Positions 57,694 through 64,000 of a DNA stretch of 64,000 nucleotides are shown piece by piece. The first letter of the stretch is position 1, and every line of letters begins with the position of its first letter. Source of the stretch: Streptomyces sp. NBC_01788 (GTDB lineage: Bacteria > Actinomycetota > Actinomycetes > Streptomycetales > Streptomycetaceae). Position numbers and translations under genes: made by a program. The notes under the pieces were generated by a model. It was not told the origin of the DNA. It saw only the letters and a program-made list of their open reading frames with translations, and did not search any database. The DNA lies in the NCBI RefSeq assembly GCF_035917575.1, contig NZ_CP109090.1, positions 6,510,001 to 6,574,000 on the forward strand, read 5' to 3'.

Positions 57694-58877
57694 CCGAGGC
57701 ACTCGGATCCGCGACCTCCGCCGCCGGCAGTGCGACGGCCGGCGCGGCGAAGGACAATCCGCTGAGCGACCTCGCCCACAGCGAGGCCGCCGACCGCCTC
57801 AAGGCCGAGGTGCGGGACTACCTCGCCGCCCAGGCCCAGCGACTGCTGGCCGGCTTCGGCCACAAGCTCGGCGAGACCACCGGCAAGCTGAACGACATCG
57901 CCGAGGGCAACGGCCCCGGCTTCGCCAAGCTCGCCCTCGACGCCGGCCGCAAGGTCGCCGAGGGCAAGGGGCCGGTGCGCTCGATCCTGGAGCTGGGTGC
58001 CTCCCGCGCCAAGGACCGCGTCATGGGCGCGCTGAAGAACATCGGAGGCGGCGGGAGCAAGCGCAAGCGCGGCGGGGGCAACAAGCCCATCGTCATCATC
58101 GAGTCCGTCGACGTCGGCGTGCCGCTGCGCACCGCCTACGACCAGTGGACGCAGTACCAGGACTTCAGCACCTTCGCCAAGGGCGTCAAGAGCGCGAGCC
58201 GCGCCGACGACACCCACTCCGACTGGCAGCTGAAGGTGTTCTGGTCCAGCCGGAGCTGGAAGGCCCACACCACCGAGCAGGTACCCGACCAGCGCATCCA
58301 GTGGACGTCGGAGGGCGCGAAGGGCACCACGAAGGGCGTCGTCTCCTTCCACCGCCTCGACGAGAACCTCACCCGGGTCCTGCTGGTCATGGAGTACTAC
58401 CCCAGCGGGTTCTTCGAGAAGACCGGCAACATCTGGCGGGCCCAGGGCCGCCGCGCCCGGCTGGACCTGAAGAACTACGTCCGTTACATCACCCTCAAGG
58501 GGGAGGCCGAGGACAGCTGGCGCGGTGAGATCCACGACGGCGAGGTCGTCCGCAGCCACGAGGACGCGGTCGCGGAGGAGGAGCGGGAGGCCGCCGAGAG
58601 GGACGAGGAGCCGGACGAGGAAGAGGGCCCGTACGCCGAGGAGGAGAACGGCGAGTACGAGGAAGAGGAGGAAGAGCCGGAGGAAGAGCCGGAGGAAGAG
58701 CCGGAGGAAGACGCCGAGGAGCAGCCGGAGGAAGAGTACGAGGACGAGGGCGGGGAGCAGCCGGAGGAAGAGGCCGAGGGCGAGTATGAGGCCGAGGGCG
58801 AGTATGAGCCCGAGGAAGAGGAAGAGCCCGAGGAAGAGGAAGAGCCCGAGTACGCCGAGGGCAGGGGCCGCCGATGA
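57690..58877 (+). CDS. gvpZ: Gas vesicle-associated SRPBCC protein GvpZ
   Basis: 395 residues. N-terminal helical part (1-110), then an SRPBCC/cyclase-type domain at about 130-270 (VIIESVDVGVPLRTAYDQWT, HRLDENLTRVLLVMEYYPSG). The C-terminal 100 residues are extraordinarily acidic, with runs of Glu and Pro-Glu repeats (EEEPEEEPEEE). It overlaps gvpY and gvpJ by 4 bp. Role unknown; the acidic tail could keep the shell surface soluble or bind cations. Confidence 0.85.
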   Translation: MTEALGSATSAAGSATAGAAKDNPLSDLAHSEAADRLKAEVRDYLAAQAQRLLAGFGHKLGETTGKLNDIAEGNGPGFAKLALDAGRKVAEGKGPVRSILELGASRAKDRVMGALKNIGGGGSKRKRGGGNKPIVIIESVDVGVPLRTAYDQWTQYQDFSTFAKGVKSASRADDTHSDWQLKVFWSSRSWKAHTTEQVPDQRIQWTSEGAKGTTKGVVSFHRLDENLTRVLLVMEYYPSGFFEKTGNIWRAQGRRARLDLKNYVRYITLKGEAEDSWRGEIHDGEVVRSHEDAVAEEEREAAERDEEPDEEEGPYAEEENGEYEEEEEEPEEEPEEEPEEDAEEQPEEEYEDEGGEQPEEEAEGEYEAEGEYEPEEEEEPEEEEEPEYAEGRGRR

Positions 58878-59356
58878 CGACGCCCGGCCGACTGCCCGAA
58901 CCGTACGGCCCGAGCAGCGGGGCGAACCTCGCCGACATCCTCGAGCGCGTGCTCGACAAGGGCATCGTCATCGCGGGCGACATCCGCATCAACCTGCTCG
59001 ACATCGAACTGCTCACCATCAAGCTCCGGCTCGTCGTCGCCTCGGTCGACAAGGCCAAGGAGATGGGTATCGACTGGTGGGAGAGCGACCCGGCGCTCTC
59101 CTCCCGCGCGCGACGCGACGAGCTCGCCCGGGAGAACACCGAGCTGCGCGAGCGGCTGGCACGACTGGAGGAACTGGAGCTGGACCGCGGTCGCCGGGAG
59201 CCTGACCACCTGGACCGCGGCCGGGCGGACCGGGACCGGGACAGCCTGGACCGGGGCCGCGCGGATCAGGACCGCGCGGATCAGGACCGCGCGGATCAGG
59301 ACCGCGCGGATCAGGACCGCGCGGATCAGGACCGCGCCCGCGAGGAGGAACGATGA
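58874..59356 (+). CDS. gvpJ: Gas vesicle protein GvpJ (GvpA family)
   Basis: 160 residues. The GvpA-like core (about 16-68: SGANLADILERVLDKGIVIA ... LLDIELLTIKLRLVVASVDK) is followed by a helical IDWWESDPALSS. From about 108 the tail is highly charged and ends in five exact copies of ADQDR. GvpJ is a minor shell component, important for the conical tips and size control in other species. Confidence 0.9.
   Translation: MTTPGRLPEPYGPSSGANLADILERVLDKGIVIAGDIRINLLDIELLTIKLRLVVASVDKAKEMGIDWWESDPALSSRARRDELARENTELRERLARLEELELDRGRREPDHLDRGRADRDRDSLDRGRADQDRADQDRADQDRADQDRADQDRAREEER
59261..59335 (+). repeat. Five exact 15-bp repeats in gvpJ
   Basis: GCGGATCAGGACCGC, five times without a gap, encodes ADQDR repeats at the C-terminus. 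Confidence 0.9.
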
Positions 59357-60111
59357 CCGGACTGCGGTACGTCTACGCCGTCTGCCGGCCCCCCGGCGCA
59401 CCCCTCCAGGCGCAGCTCACCGGGGTGGCGGGCGCTCCGGCGAAGCAGCTCAACCACCACGGCCTGGTCGCCGTCGTCAGCGAGGTGCCCGAGCGCGACT
59501 TCGCCGAGGAGCCGCTGCGCGCCCATATGGAGGACCTCGACTGGCTCGCCGCCACCGCCCGTGCCCACCAGGGCGTCATCGACGCGCTGACCGTCGTCAC
59601 CACACCGCTGCCGCTCAGGCTCGCCACCGTTTTCCGTGACGACAGCGCCGTGCGCTCGATGATCGAGGCCCGCGAGGAGCACATCCGCCGCACCCTGGAC
59701 CGGCTGGAGGGGCGCGTGGAGTGGGGCGTCAAGATCTACGCCGAGACCGAGCAGCCTCAGCAGGCCGCGCAGCCCGCGGCGAAGGCGGCCTCCGGCCGCG
59801 ACTACCTGCGGCAGCGGCGGCAGCAGACGCGGGCGGGGGAGGACCTGTGGCAGAAGGCGGAGGCCTTCGCCACCCACCTGCACGAGCAGCTCTCCGCCTT
59901 CGCCGAGGACTCCCGGCTGCACGCCCCGCAGAACCCCAGCCTCTCCGGCGCGGCGGGGCGCAACGTTCTGAACGCCGCCTATCTGGTGCCGCGCGGGGAC
60001 TCGGAGGAGTTCGTGGAACTCGTGGACCGCACCAAGGACGACGTACCGGGGCTGCGCGTGGAACTCACCGGGCCGTGGGCGGCGTACTCCTTCGCGGGGG
60101 AGGAGGCATGA
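59353..60111 (+). CDS. gvpL: Gas vesicle protein GvpL
   Basis: 252 residues, ATGA overlap with gvpJ. GLRYVYAVCRPPGAPLQAQL and VTTPLPLRLATVFRDDSAVR are GvpL/F hallmarks; LNAAYLVPRGDSEEFVELVD corresponds to the second block of gvpF. The middle contains a Gln/Ala-rich insertion (about 135-160). Confidence 0.92.
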   Translation: MTGLRYVYAVCRPPGAPLQAQLTGVAGAPAKQLNHHGLVAVVSEVPERDFAEEPLRAHMEDLDWLAATARAHQGVIDALTVVTTPLPLRLATVFRDDSAVRSMIEAREEHIRRTLDRLEGRVEWGVKIYAETEQPQQAAQPAAKAASGRDYLRQRRQQTRAGEDLWQKAEAFATHLHEQLSAFAEDSRLHAPQNPSLSGAAGRNVLNAAYLVPRGDSEEFVELVDRTKDDVPGLRVELTGPWAAYSFAGEEA

Positions 60112-60293
60112 CGGTCGTCGAACGCCGGGAGATCGCCCTGGTCGACCTGCTCGACCGGCTGCTGGCCGGCGGTGTCGTCATCACCGGGGACATCACCCTG
60201 CGCATCGCCGACGTGGACCTCGTCCGCATCGACCTGAACGCGCTGATCAGCTCGGTGAACGCACAAGTGCCGTCGCCCTTCGAGGAGCAGTAG
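60108..60293 (+). CDS. gvpS: Gas vesicle protein GvpS (GvpA family)
   Basis: 61 residues from ATG 60108 (AGGAGG upstream). IALVDLLDRLLAGGVVITGD then ITLRIADVDLVRIDLNALIS is the GvpA-type core with hardly any extension. This makes it the third GvpA-like protein in the cluster. ATGA overlap with gvpL and TAGTG overlap with gvpK. Confidence 0.92.
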   Translation: MTVVERREIALVDLLDRLLAGGVVITGDITLRIADVDLVRIDLNALISSVNAQVPSPFEEQ

Positions 60294-60574
60294 TGGCCCC
60301 GCGCAAGCACATGGACCTGGAACCCGACACCGTCGAGCGGGACCTGGTGAAACTCGTGCTCACCGTCGTCGAGCTGCTGCGCCAGCTCATGGAGCGGCAG
60401 GCGCTGCGCCGCTTCGACGAGGGGGATCTGAGCGAGGAGCAGGAGGAGCGGATCGGCCTCACGCTCATGCTCCTGGAGGACCGCATGGCCGAGCTGCGCG
60501 ATCGCTACGGGCTGCGGCCCGAGGACCTGAACCTCGACCTCGGACCGCTGGGACCCCTGCTTCCCCGGAAGTGA
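60293..60574 (+). CDS. gvpK: Gas vesicle protein GvpK
   Basis: 93 residues, GTG start sharing the G of the gvpS stop. MDLEPDTVERDLVKLVLTVV, ELLRQLMERQALRRFDEGDL and LMLLEDRMAELRDRYGLRPE are the conserved GvpK sequence. Last gene of the cluster, before a bidirectional stem-loop. Confidence 0.93.
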   Translation: MAPRKHMDLEPDTVERDLVKLVLTVVELLRQLMERQALRRFDEGDLSEEQEERIGLTLMLLEDRMAELRDRYGLRPEDLNLDLGPLGPLLPRK

Positions 60575-60601
60575 GCACCCGGGAACGAGGGGGACGAGGA
60601 G

Positions 60602-60628
60602 AAGGAGGCGCGGGGGTCAGGCCTCCTT
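60602..60628. terminator. Bidirectional stem-loop between gvpK and the methyltransferase
   Basis: Arms AAGGAGGC and GCCTCCTT with an 11-nt loop that includes the methyltransferase stop codon. Confidence 0.6.
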
Positions 60629-61435
60629 GCGGCACAGGATCTCCCCGTGCAGGACCGCGAACCAGCCGTCGTGCCGCTCGCCCCACTCCCGCCACGCCGC
60701 CGCCACGGCCCGCAGCCGGTCCTCGGTCGCGTGTCCGCCGTCGACGGCGCGCCCGGCGTAGGCCGACGCCAGGGTGCGGTCGGCCCAGAGCCCGCTCCAC
60801 CAGGCGCGCTCGTCCTCGGTGGCGTAGGTCCAGGTGCTGGAGCCGGCCGTGACGTCGGTGAAGCCGGCCGCCAGCGCCCAGGACCGCAGCCGGCGTCCGG
60901 CGTCCGGCTCGCCGCCGTTGGCGCGGGCGACCCGCCGGTACAGGCCGAGCCAGTCGTCCAGTCCTTCCACCCGCGGGTACCAGCTCATCGCCGCGTAGTC
61001 CGCGTCGCGCACGGCGACGTACCCGCCCGGCTTCGTCACCCGCCGCATCTCGCGCAGCGCCCGCACGGGGTCGCCCACGTGCTGGAGCACCTGGTGGGCG
61101 TGGACGACGCAGAACGTGTCGTCGGGGTGGTCGAGGGCGTGGACGTCGGCCACCGCGAAGTCGACGTTGGTCAGACCCCGCCCGGCGGCCGTGGCCCGGG
61201 CCTGCTCCAGGACGCCGGGCGCCCGGTCGACACCCGTGACGTGCCCCTGGGGGACCAGGGCCGCCAGGTCGGCGGTGATGGTGCCGGGGCCGCAGCCGAT
61301 GTCGAGGATCCGCATATGGGGCCGCAGCGAGCCGAGCAGGTAGGCCGCGGAGTTGGCGGCGGTGCGCCAGGTGTGCGAACGCAGCACGGACTCGTGGTGC
61401 CCGTGCGTGTAGACGGCCGTCTCCCGCTTCGGCAT
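60617..61435 (-). CDS. Class I SAM-dependent methyltransferase
   Basis: 272 residues from ATG 61435 with AAGGGGT upstream; a longer frame goes on upstream without protein character. ILDIGCGPGTITADLAALVP is motif I, followed by VTGVDRAPGVLEQARATAAG, VVHAHQVLQHVGDPVRALRE and MRRVTKPGGYVAVRD, as in UbiE/Coq5-like enzymes. Substrate unknown. Confidence 0.87.
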   Translation of the reverse strand: MPKRETAVYTHGHHESVLRSHTWRTAANSAAYLLGSLRPHMRILDIGCGPGTITADLAALVPQGHVTGVDRAPGVLEQARATAAGRGLTNVDFAVADVHALDHPDDTFCVVHAHQVLQHVGDPVRALREMRRVTKPGGYVAVRDADYAAMSWYPRVEGLDDWLGLYRRVARANGGEPDAGRRLRSWALAAGFTDVTAGSSTWTYATEDERAWWSGLWADRTLASAYAGRAVDGGHATEDRLRAVAAAWREWGERHDGWFAVLHGEILCRKEA

Positions 61436-61563
61436 GGCTGTACCCCTTGTCGTCCCCTGATCCCGTGGGGCCCGCGGCCCCGGCCGGCACGGATCACGGT
61501 ACGCCCCCGTGCCGGATGGTGAGACCCCGGTGTCAGAATCCGAGACGGATGACGGGTGGGCGG

Positions 61564-63057
61564 TCAGCCGCGGGAGAGCGGCCGGTACACCGCCAGCGCC
61601 TCGGGCAGCTTCTCCAGCCACAGCTCGTCGGCCACCTCCATCACCTCGCCGTCGTGGGCGAGCAGGGTGCCGGGCGCGACACCGGTCAGACGCAGCCGTC
61701 GCACCTGGACCGCCGCGTGGGCCGGGGACCGGGTCAGCGGGCCGGCCAGGGCCGCTGACAGCAGGCGCAGGGCGGGCCTGCGGCCCCCGTGCACCACCCG
61801 GACGTCGAGCTTTCCGTCCGTCAGGTCGAGCCGGCGGCCCAGCGCGAGCCCCCTGCGGTGGTAGGTGCCGTTCCCGGCGAACAGCAGCCACAGCGGGTGG
61901 GTGTGGCCCTCCACCACCGCCCGCAGCGGATGGCGGTCGGCGCGCAGTACCTTCAGCGCCGCCAGCACCCCGGCCGGCCAGCTGCCCATCCGGCCGGACC
62001 GGCGTTCGCGCTCACGCACCAGCTCCGGGTACACGCCGAGGCTGAAGGTGTTGAGGAAGACGCCCCGCTTGCTCCCGGAGCGGAAGCGGCCCACGTCGAC
62101 GCGGACTCCGTGACCGTGCTCCACGGCCCGGGCCAGGGCCCGCGCGTCCTCCACGCCCAGATCGAGGGCGAAGTGGTTCAGGGTGCCGCCGGGCAGCACC
62201 GCGAGCGGCAGGCCGCGGCACAGGGCGACCTCCGCGGCCGTGTTCACGGTGCCGTCGCCGCCGCACACCCCGAGCACCCGGGCGCGGTCCGCCGCCTTCT
62301 CCAGCTCGGCCCGGACCTCCTCAGGCCCGCACTCGACGACCTCCGCCTCCGGCAGCAGGTCCACCAGCGCACCGGCGCGGTCCGCGGTGCCCGAGGCCCG
62401 GTTGGCCACGAGTACCAGGCCCTTGCCGCCGGGCAGCGCCGGCAGGTCGGCGTGGGAGCGGGCCGGCGGGTCGGTCCGGGCACGGGTGGGCACCAGGGCC
62501 CGGGCCGCGAACGCGACGCCCGCCCCCAGCGCGGCACCCGCCAGCACATCGCTAGGGAAGTGGACCCCGGTGTAGACGCGCGAGAGCGCGACCGACGCGG
62601 CGACCGGGGCCACCGCCGCCCCCCAGGCCGGGGACTCCAGGGCGACGCCCGTCGCGAAGGCGGCCGCGGACGCCGCGTGCCCGGACGGGAAGGACGTGGT
62701 GAACGGCTGCCGCTTGAGCCGGCGCATGAGCGGGACGGGGTCCAGGGCCGGCCGGTCGCGGCGCACCGAGCGCTTGCCGATCGTGTTGACGGTCAGGGAC
62801 GCCAGGCTCAGCGAGGCCAGGCCGCGGGCCGCGGCCCTGCGGGCCCTCGGGCTGCGGCTCGCGGTGATGGCGGCGGCCACCGCGCACCACAGCACGCCGT
62901 GGTTCGCGGCCCGGCTCAGTCTCGGCAGCACCGGGCCCGCGCCGGGCCAGCGGCGCTCGGCCGCGAACTCGAACAGCCGGCCGTCCAGGGCCGACAGGCG
63001 GTGCAGGAGGGCGTGGGCGCCGGATTTCGGGGCGGTGAGGTCGACGTCTGGGCTCAT
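61564..63057 (-). CDS. PAP2 phosphatase-diacylglycerol kinase fusion
   Basis: 497 residues. N-terminal PAP2 (about 1-190) with the three phosphatase motifs: KRSVRRDRP, FPSGHAAS and SRVYTGVHFPSD, with several hydrophobic segments. C-terminal diacylglycerol kinase/sphingosine kinase-like catalytic domain (about 205-497): VANRASG, VCGGDGTVNTAAEVAL and LPGGTLNHFALDLG. The fusion could recycle lipid phosphates, removing phosphate from one lipid and phosphorylating another at the membrane. Known as a bifunctional type in Streptomyces. Divergent from the histidine phosphatase gene. Confidence 0.9.
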   Translation of the reverse strand: MSPDVDLTAPKSGAHALLHRLSALDGRLFEFAAERRWPGAGPVLPRLSRAANHGVLWCAVAAAITASRSPRARRAAARGLASLSLASLTVNTIGKRSVRRDRPALDPVPLMRRLKRQPFTTSFPSGHAASAAAFATGVALESPAWGAAVAPVAASVALSRVYTGVHFPSDVLAGAALGAGVAFAARALVPTRARTDPPARSHADLPALPGGKGLVLVANRASGTADRAGALVDLLPEAEVVECGPEEVRAELEKAADRARVLGVCGGDGTVNTAAEVALCRGLPLAVLPGGTLNHFALDLGVEDARALARAVEHGHGVRVDVGRFRSGSKRGVFLNTFSLGVYPELVRERERRSGRMGSWPAGVLAALKVLRADRHPLRAVVEGHTHPLWLLFAGNGTYHRRGLALGRRLDLTDGKLDVRVVHGGRRPALRLLSAALAGPLTRSPAHAAVQVRRLRLTGVAPGTLLAHDGEVMEVADELWLEKLPEALAVYRPLSRG

Positions 63058-63165
63058 AGGGGACCGCTACCCTGAAGTGGCCGTTTCTTGTGTGGGCCGT
63101 TTCCGGTGGGCTGTGCGCCGTGTCCGGTGTGCGCGGGGCGGCGCCGGCGATCGTAGGGACCCCGC

Positions 63166-63819
63166 ATGCGTCTGCTCCTCATCCGCCACGCCCAGACCCC
63201 CTCCAACGTGGGCCACCTGCTGGACACGCGGATCCCCGGACCGGGCCTGACGCGGCTCGGCGAACAGCAGGCCGCGGCGCTGCCGCGGGCGCTCGCCGGG
63301 GAGGACATCCAGGCGCTCTACGCCTCCACCCTGGTCCGCACCCAGCTCACCGCCCGGCCGCTGGCCGCCGAGCGCGGACTCGACGTGATCGTCCGCGACG
63401 GCATCCGCGAGGTGTCCGCGGGCGACCTGGAGACGGAGCCGGGCGACTCCGAGCGCGGCCGGATGTACATGCGCACGCTGCTGGGCTGGGCCGCCGGTGA
63501 CACCCGGTCCCGTATCCCCGGGGGCGAGAGCGGCACCGAGGTGCTGGCCCGCTACGACGCCGTCGTCGCCGAGGCCACCGCGGACGGCGCCGGAACCATC
63601 GCCCTGGTCAGTCACGGCGCGGCCATCCGCCTGTGGACCGCGGTCCGCGTCCGCAACCTCGACGCGGAGTTCGCCGCCACCCACCCCCTGGAGAACACCG
63701 GCGTGGTGGTCCTACAGGGCTCGGCCCCGACCGGATGGACGGCCCTGGCGTGGTCGGACGCCCTCGTCACCCCGGCGCGGGAGAGCGGCCCGACGGGACG
63801 GCCCGTGGACTTCGGATAA
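63166..63819 (+). CDS. Histidine phosphatase-family protein
   Basis: 217 residues. LLIRHAQT with Arg7-His8, STLVRTQLTARP, and VSHGAAIR with the second His are the phosphoglycerate mutase-like motifs. Substrate likely a small sugar phosphate or nucleotide-related phosphate. In the divergent region 63058-63165 the motif GGCCGTTTC occurs twice, 16 bp apart (63079 and 63095). Confidence 0.87.
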   Translation: MRLLLIRHAQTPSNVGHLLDTRIPGPGLTRLGEQQAAALPRALAGEDIQALYASTLVRTQLTARPLAAERGLDVIVRDGIREVSAGDLETEPGDSERGRMYMRTLLGWAAGDTRSRIPGGESGTEVLARYDAVVAEATADGAGTIALVSHGAAIRLWTAVRVRNLDAEFAATHPLENTGVVVLQGSAPTGWTALAWSDALVTPARESGPTGRPVDFG

Positions 63820-63861
63820 GAGTTTGCCGGACCCGTACGGGCACCGTCACAATGCCTGACC

Positions 63862-64000
63862 ATGGGACATCTGGAAGCCGCGCACCTGGAGTACGTCCTC
63901 CCCGACGGGAGGACGCTGCTCGGCGACGTGTCCTTCCGGGTGGGAGAGGGGGCCGCCGTGGCCCTCGTCGGACCCAACGGCGCCGGCAAGACCACCCTGC
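63862..64000 (+). CDS. ABC-F-type ATPase, 5' part only
   Basis: The frame is cut by the window end after 46 codons. GHLEAAHLEYVLPDGRTLLG and the Walker A GPNGAGKTTL close to the N-terminus are typical of ABC-F proteins, which have no membrane domain and work on the ribosome or in antibiotic resistance. An ordinary ABC exporter ATPase cannot be excluded because the second ATPase domain is outside. Confidence 0.8.
   Translation, partial: MGHLEAAHLEYVLPDGRTLLGDVSFRVGEGAAVALVGPNGAGKTTL

Overview
The window is high-GC actinobacterial DNA, almost certainly from a Streptomyces chromosome. Support comes from the codon use, the many GTG starts, a ten-gene gas vesicle cluster in the Streptomyces order gvpO-A-F-G-Y-Z-J-L-S-K, a SpoIIE-type multidomain phosphatase, an Rv2578c-type radical SAM gene and a graspetide (omega-ester RiPP) operon.

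Positions 1 to about 32.3 kb are the right-hand part of an integrated tailed phage (siphovirus type); its left end, integrase and replication genes lie outside the window. From 1 to 3.1 kb there is an accessory zone: a small secreted four-cysteine protein, a truncated TPR regulator fused end-to-end with a 5'-clipped lipoprotein gene, small hypotheticals and a HEPN-like protein. From 3.1 to 25.7 kb the structural programme runs on the + strand: HTH protein, HNH endonuclease, small and large terminase, portal, a protease-major capsid fusion, a head protein with an Lsr2-like tail, connector and completion proteins, tail tube, tail chaperones G/GT (probable -1 frameshift), tape measure with a lytic transglycosylase domain, minor tail and glycine-rich tip proteins, endolysin and two holin-like proteins. 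One gene, a zinc-ribbon membrane protein, is inserted on the opposite strand in the tail module.

The phage right arm (25.8-32.3 kb) carries cargo: a HAD hydrolase, an XRE/TPR regulator, a set of small genes including a DUF6415-like protein, and a complete graspetide operon (precursor tgmA, ATP-grasp ligase tgmB, PIMT-like methyltransferase tgmC), followed by a small XRE repressor. The arm ends at about 32.28 kb in a 20-bp palindrome, inside the CX3CX2C coding motif of an Rv2578c-family radical SAM gene. Only the first 80 or so codons of that gene remain, and a LexA-type box lies upstream of it. I read this as the right attachment junction, so the RiPP cluster would be lysogenic-conversion cargo.

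From 32.3 kb on the DNA looks like host chromosome: SRPBCC protein, DHA2-type MFS transporter with carboxypeptidase-regulatory-like repeats, PAS-GAF-PP2C-HATPase phosphatase, methyltransferase, a wall-polymer pair (GT2-TagF fusion and GT4), and a four-gene peptidase operon (M55, M20, S9, S66) likely for wall-peptide breakdown. Then come GNAT, DUF6204-like, VOC and Holin-X-like genes, a 0.6 kb degenerate repeat tract, an NDH-2/transketolase pair, the gas vesicle cluster, a methyltransferase, a PAP2-diacylglycerol kinase fusion, a histidine phosphatase and the start of an ABC-F ATPase gene cut by the window end.
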